Positions 12,301 through 24,701 of a DNA stretch of 64,000 nucleotides are shown in pieces. The notes below the pieces were generated by a model. That model had not been told where the DNA came from. It did no database searches and saw only the letters and a list, made by a program, of their open reading frames with translations. Each line of letters starts with the position of its first letter. Positions within the stretch are counted from its first letter, which is position 1. A program made the position numbers and the translations under genes. The DNA comes from Nissolia schottii (Eukaryota > Streptophyta > Magnoliopsida > Fabales > Fabaceae): contig QANU01053814.1 of the NCBI GenBank assembly GCA_003254905.1, forward strand, positions 197,346 to 261,345, written 5' to 3'.

Positions 12301-15300
12301 AGATGAATGGGGGTCAGAGTATTGTCTTGAATGGCATGATGGACTGTATGGTCAGAATTCTTTCCACCAAGGCGACATTTTGATCCGCTCTAAAAGGAAT
12401 CGTTCTCGTCAAGGCCAAGTTAGTCTGAAGGTTTGGCACCTCTTTTGCTTTTATGAGACTCTCATTTAAAACTGTGCTGCTTGTTTCATGTTTTTACGGT
12501 TTTTCAGGTTCCATTGGATTATTCACTACGAGCTTATTTAGAGGTCATTTTCTTAGTTCCACAAATGAGGATATTCGTTCAAGGGACACTGGTAATTGCA
12601 TTCTTGTGCTGTTTGATGTAAAATTATGCTTGTTTGTTGTAACTAGACCCAAGAATTGAAAAATCTTCTTAAGTCTCAGGCTTCATTCTAATTGTTCCCT
12701 TTGTTTTTGCTCAGGTTAAAAGTCGACCACTAGCAAATTTTCTGACTAAATCTGTTATTGAAACTGGTGACATCTTGGGGAGGCCTGTTGAATTAATTCT
12801 GGGATTCAGTCGAATAGAATGGGAGGATGCAAACAATGGAATATTTTTGTATTGGCATGGTCGCTTAATTGAGGTAAGGAGTTAGTCCATGGTTTTGGGG
12901 TAACCATTAGGGGGCTCTTGGTGTGCCGTTGTAACAAACTAGTATGTGACTTAGCTTGGCCTCAACACTTGGAACTCAAGATTCCCTTGTTTAGTTGAAT
13001 TTATAACCATTGAAATATACATGGGATAGCCACAGATATTGAGATCTTGGATTTATGGGTATTAGGATTCCTATGTTTCAAGGATTCCAAATGTAGCCAT
13101 CCAAGATAATGGGTTCAGTTACATACTGTTGTACATGTATGCACCAAACTGCCCCCTAATACAACAACGACCAAACTTTGTCCAATTAGTTAAGGTTGTC
13201 TATAATGATTAGATGATGCTATAGTGTCCTGTAGTGAATCATGTCTATAGTTTAACCAATGGGTTTGGTTTATAATTTTTCTTGGTCTCCCTTTACTTCT
13301 AGCTGTCAGGATACCCTCTAACAAGTTTACTATATTCCCCCAAGAGGACACCTTAGTGTGTACATGTGATGTCCCTTTGGATTATATATCTACTCTTCAT
13401 TGTGTAGACATTGAAGTCATGACCTCTTGGTTTGAGCATGAGAAATCCTGTATTAGAGCTTCGTTGCGTTCAATGTTTTGTGTGGATTTCCCCCCCTCAG
13501 TGGATTGCCTATGAAGTAATGGGGAAAAAGTTGCCTAGTGGAGTGGACTGTGCATGCTTAACTTGATTCTGAATATGAACTGACGTGTATTTTTGACCTT
13601 TTGTCCAATTTTTCTTATAGGCTTACAAGAGAATTGGTGGCATGATTCATAATGCAGATGTGGGCCGGGGTGTAATTGGTGTCATAGATGTGACCAATTT
13701 AATGGTATGTACTTTTCTGATTTAATTTCCTTAAAAGTATTATATGATTTATATTGCTTTGCTTTGGCTTTGATTTGCCTGTACTCTAACCATTTGAAAC
13801 CTCTGCGGAAATAATGCATTTGATAGTTATATTCATTTTGTTTGCTTAGTACAAAGGCTTATGTACTTGTGTAATCTGCCAAAATGACATGAATGTTGTG
13901 TGCATCAGTCATATTTATGAATACTTCATTAGAGTTTGATTGTATGTATTTGTTCTGAAAGTTTTTATAGTAAGAATGAAGGTAATATTGCCCCCTTTTA
14001 TGTGTTCAAGTAATTCATTCTGCATGCTGTATTAGAATTGCTTTATATCTAACCATTTGAAATTTGTGAGGAAACAGCATTTGCTTTATTTTTTTTATGG
14101 AACTTATTTTGAAGAAGTGTCTTTGATTAAGGCCCGATTGGATAGTAGTGCTTCTGACTTTTTCAACTTTTTTAATAGTTAAAAGTCATACTTAACTGTT
14201 TGGGTTGAATTTGTTCATAACTTTTTAAAAAGTTGTTTAAGAAGCTTTTTGTGAGTTGAAATTACAAGCTTTTAACTGTTCAAGTATTCGGGAAGCTGTA
14301 TCTTGTTGCACGACTCATCGAGACCTTTTTAAAGGAAAAGATCTGATCTGGCCTCTACCTTTGTTGCACGCCACCGTTATGTGTTTTCGTGTCTACATTT
14401 TCTAAGAAAAAATTGCTGTGCATGTCATATTGTCGTTTATGCCTTTCCCATTACTTTTTTTCTTTATGATTTTTTTTTCTGCCCCATAATATTGTGTTTA
14501 GTTTTGATATATTTTAATGAGCTTGAGCATAAACTATGATTGAAATTTGACCAAATATTAAACTAAAAATTAAATAAAAAATATTACACTTGTTTTATTT
14601 TTTTATTTAATTGTGACGTTCACCAGCAAATATATTTTTTTAATACATATATAGATATATCTTAATGAGAAAATGGATAAATCGCTAATAAGTAAAACTA
14701 ATAAATATTTAAATAAATATGTCCACTAAATAATATTTTTAAATCAGAATAATAAGTTGGGTATTTTAATCATGATTGTTTAAATATTTCTTATAAATAA
14801 AAGTGCTTTTAAAATTATGTAACCAAACACTATAAACTTAAAATAAGCACTTTCATTACGCGTATCCACATGCAAAATAACTTTATTATAAGTTCTTTTT
14901 GTAAAGATCTTTTTTAAAACACTCATTTTACATGAGTTCTTAATTAAGTTACTTACCCAAACGGACCTAAACTTCTAAAGTTTTTAATGGTTGCTTCTCA
15001 TGTCACGTGAATAAATTTTTTTCATGTAGTCTTTTCCACTTAAAAGCTTACCCAATAGTTATATGCTCTTTTATGAAAAGACAACTAGTTTACTTTACTT
15101 CTTAACTCCTGTTATCTTTCTTCTTTCCTGGCATAGGATGATCCAGAAGGTCGTGTCTGGGTGCATAATAACAAGCAGGGATTTCAAGACTGTGAATCAT
15201 ATGCACTGCTTGAGCAGTGGCTTGGGCAAAAAGTAGATGAATACTTGGAGAAAAATTTTGATTCACTTAAGTTGGTAAAACTCTTCTGTAAATTCTATCC

Positions 15301-18300
15301 TCGTAACATATTTTGCCAAGTTCTTGTTATTCCTTATACCTCAAAATGTAACATTGTTTGCAAGGGATGGCTTTCTCCATGAGGGACTGCTTCCCAAGTT
15401 ATCATTGTTATTTCATGTTTCACCAATTGAATTTGGTAGCAGTAACTCAAAAATCAAGTTGTGAATAGTCAATGTCCACTTTATGAGATGTTTTGTAAGG
15501 TCGACACTCACTTTGTTTTTCCTCCAACATTGGTATGTCTGGTTAAATTGGAAAATGTGATGAATACGCAGGAGTTTCACTTCACTGTTCATGTTACAAA
15601 TCCCATAACTTGCACATATGTGTGTGCGTGTCCTTCTACAGCGGAGATGTGTGAATTTTACTTTTATGTATTTCCCAGGATAACGACACTTGTGTCTACA
15701 AACCAGACTGTGAATGGGTGCAATGTGACAAGTGCAGAAAGTGGAGAATATTACCTCCCGGCTTTGACAGCAGAACATTACCTGCCCAATGGTATGCTAA
15801 AAGATGTTTCACATTCACATATATGCTTAAGTAACTTATGATTCCATGTCACGAAAATTCGATAAAACTCTAAGCTTTAACTTGAGTTAGTTATGATTTT
15901 TTGTTTTTGGATAAAAGAATTTCATTGAGAAGAAGAGAAGAGGATCACAAAAGGTAGGAGGACAAGAGATCCTTTATATAGAAACAATAACACAACAAAA
16001 AAATACTAACAATGAAGTAATGTTTTCCAACCTCTACATATTTGAGAGGGAAAATCCTCTACAACAATTGGGATTTACACCAAAGGAGGCCAAACGTCTC
16101 TATCCCACAAAACTTGTTTGTCTGAAAATTTATGGTTGAAGGTGTGAGAGTTGTGTCCTAATCAGGAGGCTTCCTTCCTTTTTCCGAAACCAACATAATT
16201 CGTCAACAAGAATTTATCTAAGGTTGCAGGGCACACCCGACATTCAGCAAAATACCAAACAAGTTATTCCATAAGAAGTTAGAAATGGTACAAAGCTAAA
16301 GCAAATATATAACTAATTACAATTTTTTTCACCACACAACACACGGGAAATAGCCTTTTGTGACCTTAAAATGTTCGTCATGTCAAAAGTATTAATTCTT
16401 TGTTGAGCACAACTGTCCATGTAAAGGATTTGACCTTATAGGAAGCTTTGGACTTCCATATTGGTTTATGAAGGTGACAAAAAGTTGATTTCAAAGAATA
16501 AGTTAGGAACTAAATGTAAGATTTGGAAGATAACAACCTAGAGGAGTCAAGAGACCAAGACCTTTTATCAAGAGTAGGAGACACGTTAACAGAATCAAGG
16601 GGACTCAAAACTCAAAAGGACGGCTAAAACTTGGTTGTTGTATTTGGATGATGAAGACTTACGTGTCTTTCACGCTCGTTTGCACAGTGAAGAAGCCAAG
16701 GCTGTTTCTTTTGTAGGATTGAGGTGGTTGTATCATTCTTATATAATTTGATTGTCATATATATTTTCTATTTAGTACGAGGATTTTGAGGAATATAAAT
16801 ATTATTTACCTTTTTCTTACATTCATTTCCTTCTGCACTCTAGTCAAGTTTTAGTACAGTAGTATTGTAGTATTCTGGAAAATGCTTAGAGTCTCTGCCA
16901 CAGTTCTGTGCGTCCAAGGTGGAACATTGTTCCATCTATATTCTATAAATAGATAAAATAGAATGAAGTTAAACATACATTGTAGGATTAACTTGCTTCT
17001 GTTTCTGCCTTGCTGCCTTGCAATTGCGTTAGAAGTCTGAACTTGTTGGTAGCTTGAAACTCAGCGACATTTTCTTTCCATGCCAATGTATACCTGTATC
17101 GTAACACTATAGACGACTTCTATACGATAGAAAAACACTGTAAATGACACTATACATTCTAAAAATGGTTGATTTTGATAGCTGAGGCTAGTCTTTGTAT
17201 TTTTTACTTACAAGCTTAAGTAAATAAAGGGATAGATAATTAGCAATTGCAAATCTGTGATTGTGCCTCTATTTTATGATTGCATAGGATGTGTTATTAA
17301 TCCATTGTAAGCTCTTGCTATCTTAGGTTCTGCTATTTGAAGCCTTTCAAAGGTCGATGTGCGGATGAAGAACAGAAGATGAAGCCTGGGGTAGTCAATA
17401 TTTCCACAAAGCCGTCAGGATATGACTACACGCAGAAAGGTTTTCCTAGGATAAAGGTGGAAGATGCCGTCAATCCTTCTGGCACAGGTTAGATATGAGA
17501 TCACCTCATATGTGCGAATTGGCAGACAATGTTTTACTTAACCTTAAATCTTACAAATGTTAGATGAAATAATTGTATTTTTCTTCAAGAACCAACTATC
17601 TAGAAAAACTGAAGCTTAACCCCTCACCCAAGAGCTCATTGGGCTTGAAGCATGGATAATGCACTGGCCATTGTACCTTGGGCTAAAATTCAACTTATTT
17701 TATTTAGAAGAATGGGTGCAGTAAGGATTGAGCTATGGACCACTTGGGCATAGAGACTCTGATACCATGTCAAGGATCATTATCCCAAAAGTTTAAACGG
17801 TTGGGTAGAAATTTAATGATTTTAAGTCTAACAATTTAGAATTTTTTTTCATTCTTCTTTTTGCAAAAGACTAGGCTTGAAGATAGGACCAACCATAGCC
17901 CATCCTTTTAGTGTGAAATTCAATTTAAACACAAGAATTCCATCTTGTGGAAAGATTTTGGGCCATTTTTTTAATTTAAATAACCTGTATCTGGGTCTTT
18001 TAGACTCATACTAGTCTAGTTCGAGCCATGTCAAGGCACTATGAAAGATTTGAATTTTTTTTTTCCCATATTTTTAGACGAGTAGCGTCTGAAAAGTGTT
18101 ATGTAAAACCTACATATAAATACTAGTGAGATTACATCGTGAAAGTTTATCCTTTTGGGCAAAGGGTTTATGAGAAATTGACCAAAGTGGTTGTGTTGTA
18201 CCTGATCCATTATCCAGTCATCATATAACATTTAGGGTTGCTACTTGGGCATTTAGATTAAGTGGCAGGGTGTGGTAATGTTAGGATTGGTATCATAGAT

Positions 18301-18825
18301 ATGATTCTCATATAAACACAAGTCATTATATGGCCTGTGATTGGTCAAAACTGTTGAGCAACATGAACTGGTTGACCCGACATTGTGGGTGATGCTGAAT
18401 AATTTGAAACCCACTAGGCCATAACATCATGCATGATAGGAGAGACATATTACTGAGTAGAGAGGGGCTTTCTAGAGACATCAGTCTCTTCATAGTTCAT
18501 AGGGACATGTAGAGAAGGGGTCAGCTCTCACAATAGAAAGTAACGTCACTTTTGCTTAGTGTCAACTTTGTTTGCATTACACTATGGCCTAGAATTGAAT
18601 GCACATAACTCAAACCCAAAGACTATCTTAGGAAGATGGTTTTCCGAGCTATTGAAAAGGTTATATTGACCTTATTTCTCACCCTTGCTTTGTCTTGGAC
18701 TTGCAGATAATGAAGAGGTCAAGTATGAGGATACCAAACCTCCGGTCATCAAGAGGTTGAAAACGAGACCTTCAAGATCTGAGGATGCCAGAGGCCGAGA
18801 AAGGATGATATCGATCAATAGATGA
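6364..18825 (+). CDS. MORC-family GHKL ATPase with CW-type zinc finger
   Basis: Fifteen coding exons join in frame: 6364-6440, 6618-6771, 8209-8347, 9661-9976, 10836-11019, 11788-11889, 12104-12430, 12508-12591, 12715-12873, 13621-13704, 15137-15274, 15679-15791, 17327-17487 and 18707-18825 (14 listed introns-bounded blocks plus the non-coding leader make 15 exons in all). The product is 718 residues. The GHKL ATP-binding motifs are ELVDN (217-221), DDGQGM (253-258) and GRFGIGFK (283-290). An S5-fold half follows, then a CW zinc finger at about 598-641 with W601, C604, C607, W610, W626, C628 and C637. MORC proteins are nuclear ATPases that act in gene silencing and chromatin compaction, and CW fingers bind histone H3 lysine-4 methyl marks; both roles are inferred here. 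About 200 residues precede the ATPase. The C-terminal tail is short and basic, and no long coiled coil is evident. Confidence 0.92.
7926..7980. repeat. Microsatellite (TC)n(TA)n in MORC intron
   Basis: A pyrimidine-rich tract passes into about nine CT units and then TA units, within the intron between coding exons 2 and 3 of the MORC gene (6772-8208). The short open frames on either strand here are products of this simple repeat. Confidence 0.85.
8830..9545. other. GC-rich inserted block in a MORC intron
   Basis: This part of the 8348-9660 intron is markedly richer in G and C than the surrounding intron. It contains the perfect palindrome GGGCGTCTCGGAGACGCCC at about 9244-9262 and the phrase GAGGGCGTATTT at about 9312 and 9464, with a close variant near 8832. 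Open frames are short and carry no motif I recognise. An old transposon insertion is the likeliest origin. An alternative exon is possible but unsupported. Confidence 0.4.
14131..14967. mobile_element. PIF/Harbinger-like non-autonomous element in MORC intron
   Basis: The left end GGCCCGATTGG and the right end CCAAACGGACC are inverted copies with two mismatches. They are flanked by the trinucleotide TAA at 14128-14130 and 14968-14970. A 3-bp TAA/TTA duplication with GG(N)CCNNTTGG ends is typical of PIF/Harbinger (Tourist-like) elements. It is 837 bp long, AT-rich and non-coding, and lies in the intron between the exons ending at 13704 and starting at 15137. Confidence 0.75.
15892..16860. other. 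Inserted non-coding block in the CW-domain intron
   Basis: The intron 15792-17326 splits the CW finger between its two halves. It contains a block opening with TTTTTGTTTTTGGATAAAAG AATTTC-type sequence (see about 15899-15925), which resembles an antisense non-LTR retroelement tail. No reverse-transcriptase frame survives. The rest of the intron is ordinary AT-rich sequence. Confidence 0.3.
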
Positions 18826-19000
18826 TAGAAGAAGACCATATTATTCTCAATGTTGCTCAAGTTCATGGTCGCAGTAAGTAATTAAGCTGGCAGTAATGAA
18901 GACAAAAAAAAATGTTGCTGTAATTTAGGTAGCGGCCGAAATCAAACTCGCATCCTACAAGCCAGTTGCAGTTTTTTACCAACTGTACAAATCATCTCTA
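18826..19000 (+). other. 3' UTR region of the MORC gene
   Basis: The stop codon TGA is at 18823-18825. AT-rich sequence without a further in-frame exon follows. The polyadenylation site cannot be fixed from sequence alone, and the next element starts near 19040. Confidence 0.4.
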
Positions 19001-19039
19001 ACAGCTTATGCGGTTTGCCTTCTCTTATATTTTAAATGG

Positions 19040-20116
19040 GTGATAGGGACCATGGTGCCCCAACTTTTTAGTAACCTTTTTTTTTTTTTTTCCTTTCTAA
19101 AAATCAGCGCTACATAATTACTAACCTTATCCACTAACCAACTTTTACAAAATTGCAAACAAGTCTTTACTCATTTTTCCTTTTGCAAACTCTATTCCCC
19201 AAACCCTCCCCCCACAGCCACCAATACCCAATGTCCTGACATTATCATCAGCAGCCCCCAATCGTGCCACCACCTACTTTTCACCACCATGAATGTTCCT
19301 TATTGTTACTACGGTTTCTTCTTCACATTGAAAAAAATTTATACTTGCTAAAAAAAATAAATGAATCTAAGATCCAAATTTTCAAAGTTTCTAATTTCCA
19401 ATATACCATAAAAAAGGCAAAAAATGATAACAAAATAAAAGTAAAAAAAGAGCACTATTCCTCCAAGAAATCATTGAAAAAATGCATATTCTAAACAGAT
19501 TAGAAAATGACAGTTTGATTATGCAAATGGTCACATATTGTTCCAAAATTGACTTGTACCCATTTCTTAGAAGAAAACATCATTTTTTTAGATTTTGGGT
19601 ATAATTCACCACGGCGCTTTGGGTGTGTACAACGTCATGAATCCGTGGGCATTGCTGCGGTGGTCGAGTTTGGCGAGGAAGAGGAAAGTTGTGCGGTTGT
19701 CGAGCCTTGTTGCTATGCATGGGGGGAGCGAGGGTGGTGACCATCTAGATCCGATTCGAGTCCGGTGACAAAGAGGAACGTTGTGTGTTGTTGGGCATTG
19801 CCACTATGCATGAGGGAGCAAGGGTGGTGGTCATCTAGATTTGATTTTGTTGTGCTTCAGATCTGACGACAAGGGACGGCGACAGTGGCAGAGACCAATT
19901 GGATTTGGGGAGGGAGATGGTGGAGGGTTGCAGGCACCACAATTGCAGGGAATTTTTGTTTAAGGACTTTTGTAAAAATTTGGAAAAGTTGGTAAATGAG
20001 AGGGGGGGAGGGGGGGCGGTGGCAGTAGTAGTGGTAATTTTGAAGGGATGGTTTGTGAGAAAAAAGGGTTACAATTGAATGATACTAAAGAATTGAGCTA
20101 CCATGGTAGCTACCAC
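19040..20116. mobile_element. 1.1-kb inverted-repeat element just downstream of MORC
   Basis: The left end (GTGATAGGGACCATGGTGCC then CCAACTTTTTAGTA) matches the reverse complement of the right end (TACTAAAGAATTGAGCTACC then ATGGTAGCTACCAC). Inside, a C-rich patch near 19200-19280 faces a G-rich patch near 19960-20025, again in inverted relation. The two small open frames inside (19264-19494 and 19549-19740) have no motif. It is non-autonomous and of uncertain superfamily. Confidence 0.6.
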
Positions 20117-22200
20117 TTTTTAAATGAAGGATGCTATTTGTACGAACTAAATTAGACAACCTTTGTACAACTAAGAGACAAGAGTGAAGAGTAAAAAGGT
20201 AAAAAATGAAACAAGAAAAAACATGAGAGATAAAGAAGGGTTGTAGGAGAGTTGTCAAACTTGTTTGTACAAATATTTTAAAGAGTGGGTTTTCTTAAGT
20301 GAAAATTTTGTTATGAGGTCAAATGTGATTTTTCATTATTAATATTTGTATTTTGTTATGTCATGTGTAGGCTTTTTTAAATATTTTTTTAATAATGAGA
20401 TATCATATTTAACTTCAGATGACAATTTTTATTTGAGAGGATCTATTTCTTATATTTTATTTTAAATTAGATTTTTGTAATATGACCCAAAAAGTAAAAG
20501 GAAAATGGGTAGATGAAAAGGTAAGGAATTTTTTTTTAAAAATTATGGTGAAAGATGAAATGGTAAGTTATCTATTAGGTACGTTTGTTTTTCCATTTGA
20601 AAAAGTGCCAAACTTAAATTCGGTGGAAGTAAGAAATTTGTTACTTCCTGTAAAAGTGCATTAAGAAGCTAAATTTCTCATTCTCAGATGAAAATAACGA
20701 TAACAAAGCAAGTATTAACTAGTTAATAATGTAGTGTACTATATGTCCTTGATTTTTTGAAATAATGCATGGTTGTTTTGGTTCTCAAAATTCTTTGATC
20801 TTTAAAATTTAAAAATTGATTTTCTAATATTTGAAAATTCTAAGTCTTAAGTTGAGTTAATTATTTAATTTATTATTACTTATGTTTTTATTGATTTATC
20901 TCATTAAATAAGAATGTAATAAAAACTTATTAATAAATGAGGTTGTGACACTACTTAGGGGGCTTAAAAATATAGTTGTGACATTACTTGGGATTGCATA
21001 TCTTAATTATCACAATTTTATTTACAACCACACATATTCTTACAAGCCTATTTAAGGTGTTGTCACATTTCATTTACATTCTTGGTTTTCACAACCTAGC
21101 TCATTTGATATGATATAATAAGAATAATAATGAATTAAATGATTAACTTGACCTAAGATTTATATTTTTAATAATTAAAAGTTAGATTTTAAATTTTAGA
21201 GACCCAAGTAATTCAAACCTGCAATTAACTCTCTCTTTTTGGGCGTTAGGAACATGGTATGCCTCTTTTGTTGAATGAATTTTAATGTTTGGCAAATTAT
21301 AGATATATTTTTCTTAAACCAAATTATTTTTTAATTCAACTAAAAGAGAAAAAATGGTTAAATTCAAGAAACTATAAAATTTAAAATTTTATATGAATTA
21401 CTAATTACTTTTAGTTATTATAATTTATTATTTTTTATACCTTTTTATAACAATTATATTTAAATTTGATACGTAATTTAAAAAAAAGTATGTTGAAAAT
21501 TATATGAGGCCATACAGTAAGATGGGGAGCACACCAGTTGTGTTATAATCATCTTATTAAGATTATAAAACAACATGGACTAGAGAATAATATATTTGTT
21601 TATACTCTTCATAACGTTTTAAGAAGAAGAAGAAAAAAAGAAGACGAACCCAAAAAATAACGGAACACAAAACATTTTTTCTAAGATCATAGTCTTTAGA
21701 AATTTATAGTTTTTAATTTGTCATCGTGAGTTTCTCTTTCCATTATATTCAAATTTTATTATTTTCTTTGTTTTATTTATCCATTGAATTTAATATAGTA
21801 GATTAATATATGAATGTGAAAAAAATGATTAATATATGAATAGATATATAATTTATGATACATTAGTAATAATTAATTCATATTATAATCTCTATTCGTG
21901 AGTTAAGAGATTAATAAAATTAGTTAATTAGATATTGAAAATTAAAGAAAGATATTTTATGAAAAAAGAAAAGAAAAGAAAGATATTTTGGTAAGAGTTT
22001 AATTGTTATCTACCAATAATATAAAGATATTGTCACGTTAGTATAAATGGGTGACTCTCTCTCTCATTACATCAAAAGTTATACATATTTGAAGATTTAA
22101 TTGGATGATTATATAATTTTACATTGTTAGTGCATATCAATTAAGACCTTTTGATAAAACTATATTATAATTAAGCATTGATTTTGGATTTCTTAATCTG
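20117..22200. other. AT-rich spacer, no gene seen
   Basis: Long AT-rich spacer with no supported coding region. A 60-codon frame at 20482-20664 is lysine- and valine-rich but has no splice context or motif. A short GTTGTGACA-type repeat occurs near 20942-20980. Confidence 0.5.
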
Positions 22201-22212
22201 TATGTATATAAT

Positions 22213-22320
22213 TAGAGAAATGATAATATAACAATTAAAATGGACAACCTTAAGACAATTGCACTTACAAAGGTATGAACTTCATTTCAGTGACACCTAT
22301 CATAAACTTATCATAAACCC
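22213..22320. repeat. MITE copy (AATGATAATATNACAATT family), copy 1
   Basis: The motif GAGAAATGATAATATAACAA opens a segment that continues GGACAACCTTAAGACAATTGC and ACTTACAAAGGT. Related copies lie at 26967-27128 and 59793-59930. It sits just upstream of the duplicated promoter, and so does copy 2. Confidence 0.55.
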
Positions 22321-22339
22321 TAAAGCTTAATGATGGTCA

Positions 22340-22660
22340 TACGAAGCTATTTTGTGTGCCTTTGGATTCCTTTACATAAATGTGCAGTAGTCTTTTCCTT
22401 TTCAGCTCAGATTACATTCCATATAATGTCCAATACCAATCTACAATATTTCATATTAGGTACAAAATCTGTCACAAATCTCTTTTCCATAAATAAAATT
22501 ACCACGTAACAAATACCAGCAGCAGCGTGGATTGAGAGCGGTTTTCAGTTTCAAAGTGGTATTATTTAGGTCTATATACAGTGAACTCATTTCATTCTCA
22601 AAACTCACCAGAGTGCACACAACCACTGAAACTTCATTATCCCCATTATATTTCATCAAA
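22340..22660 (+). promoter_or_regulatory. Promoter and leader of an unknown gene, copy 1
   Basis: About 320 bp are nearly repeated at 27195-27545. A TATA box (TCTATATACAGTG, about 22571-22583) is followed by a leader containing TCATTCTCAAAACTCACCAG and then the start codon at 22663. The matching copy has TATATATAG in the same place. Conservation of the TATA box and leader between copies supports a real promoter. Confidence 0.6.
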
Positions 22661-22662
22661 AA

Positions 22663-22756
22663 ATGGAGAACGCCAAGCAAACACAAGATCCTGAATCCAA
22701 CACTCAAGAGTTCCCTCTTCTTCCACCGCCACCACCATTTGCTTCACGTCACTTAG
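22663..22756 (+). CDS. First exon of an unrecognised gene (partial)
   Basis: A start codon lies 85-90 bases after a good TATA box. The frame reads MENAKQTQDPESNTQEF followed by a short proline run (PLLPPPPPF) and ends at a plausible donor, CTTAG|GTAATA (22756/22757). If unspliced, the frame runs about 20 codons further and stops. No second exon is visible in the repeat-filled DNA downstream, so the gene is either broken or consists of a long-intron remnant. I do not recognise the protein family. Confidence 0.45.
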
Positions 22757-23415
22757 GTAATAATAATATTATTGCAACATATATATTTCTCCATCCCTTG
22801 GCAAACTACAATAAGTAAGTACTAGCAATATCTTTTTTGACTCCAAAATTGATTAATGCAATGCCATATTCAATATTTTCATTACATGATATAAAATTTT
22901 ACTTGTACGTACAGAGCTAGTTGGGTTATCTTTTTCTGATAAATGAGGTCACTGCATGCATGTGAATCCCAATCGATCACTTTTTCCTTTCCCTTAATCC
23001 TTATTTTCAAACCACATTGTATAACTGTGTTGCACGTTTCCCTCCATTCTTCCATCTCCGGTGATCTCTTCCAGTCACCACCATCACCAGAACCCGCAAC
23101 AGCGTCATTCCTGATCCATGCATCTCTCTCTCTCTTCACAAACACACGACAGATCTGAGAAGGTGGAAGGGTGTGGACTAAGGGGACTGAGGAGAGTTGG
23201 ATGCGAGGTTAGCACGATGACAGTGCGGCGGTAACAGATCTGATTATTCTGAATCGGATCTTCTTCAACATTTTTATGAGTAAGCCAAGTCCACCATGCA
23301 TCATCAACAACAACAGACAGATATGATTCAGTTACATCAACAGAAATAATCATATACTGACTATTCTTTTATTTATTTTGATTTCCTCTCATTTCATAAC
23401 TCTAAAAAATAGTTT
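22757..23415. other. Spacer between first exon and palindromic array
   Basis: Moderately GC-rich sequence with open frames on both strands (for example 22943-23158 plus, 22882-23145 minus, 23105-23353 minus). None has a motif, a start context or splice sites linking it to the exon at 22663. It could be the rest of that gene in degraded form, but nothing proves it. Confidence 0.35.
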
Positions 23416-23942
23416 CTAAGGTTGGTAAGTGGATTGATGAGTTAGGTATCTTAAACATTACTCTTTTTATAAGAGTAATCTTAGAAGAGCTAACTCATCA
23501 ACTTACCCACTTTTATTAATGGCACTTGACCTTTTTCTTTTAATTTTGTCCCTAAAATGGTCAATTGTAATTCATAGAAGTTGTTAAGTTAATAAGTAAG
23601 TTGATGAGTTAGGTATCCTAAACATTACTCTTTTTATGCGAGTGATGCTTTAAAAACCCAACTATCAACCTACCCACTTCTATGAATGATACTTGATATT
23701 TTTCTTCCTATTTTGTCCCTAAAAATGTCAAGTGTCATTCATAGAAGTTGTTAGTTAGGTTGGTTCTTTTTATATGACTAATACTTATAAAATCCAACTC
23801 ATCAACCTTCTCATCAGTTCACCCACTTCTGGGAATTCTTAACATTTTTTCTTTCTATTTTGTCTCTAAAAATGCTAAATGGCATTCATAGAAATTGTTA
23901 GATTGGTAAGTAGGTTAATCAGTTAGGTATCCTTAAACATTA

Positions 23943-24087
23943 CTCCCTTTGGTTCATTTTATTTATCACTTTAACTTTTTAGATACATTCAAAAATTAAT
24001 ATATCTAGATACAATTATGTCCAGATACATTAATATTTGAATGTAGGCAAATGAAAGTGACAAATAAAATGGACAAGAGGGAATACA
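23943..24087. mobile_element. Stowaway-like MITE nested in the array, copy 1
   Basis: The ends CTCCCTTTGGTTCATTTTAT and ATAAAATGGACAAGAGGGA are inverted copies of the well-known CTCCCTCCGT-type Stowaway terminus, next to a TA. The centre is palindromic around GATACATT motifs. It interrupts a unit of the 165-bp array after TTAAACATTA. Confidence 0.75.
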
Positions 24088-24701
24088 CTTTTTATATGTC
24101 TAATATTTAAAAGACCTAACTCACCAACACATCCAAATCTATGAATAATACTTGATATTTTTATTTATATTTTGTCCTTAAAAATGCCAAGTGAGAGAAG
24201 TTTTTAGGTTTGTAAGTAGGTTGATTAATTAAATATCTGAAACATAACTCTTTTTATATAAGTAATACTTAGAAGACTTAATTCATCAACCTAACCACTT
24301 TTATGAATGACATTTAACATTTTTCTTTCTATTTGACCTTGAAAATACCAAGTGTCATTCATAAAAGTTATTAGGTTTGTAAATAGGTTGATGAGTTAGA
24401 TATCATAAACATTAATCCTTTTATATGATCAATAATGCTTAGAAGATCTAACTCATCAATCTACCCATTTTTATGAATGACACTTGGCATTTTTCTTTTT
24501 ATTTTGATCCTAAAAATGTCAAATTTTATTCATAGAAGTCTTAGAAGGTCTAACTCATAATAAACCTTCTCATCAATTCGCACACTTTTAGAAATAACAC
24601 TTGACATTTTTCTTTCTATTTTGTCTCTAAAATACCAAGTGTTATTCATAAAAGTTGTTAGGCTGGTATGTAGGTTAATGAGTTAGGTATCCTTAAACAT
24701 T

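Noticed and set aside
15413-15841. ORFs of 121-126 codons on both strands around the CW exon
   Set aside because: The plus frame reads through in the wrong frame relative to the CW exon; the minus one is antisense. The correct exon is 15679-15791.
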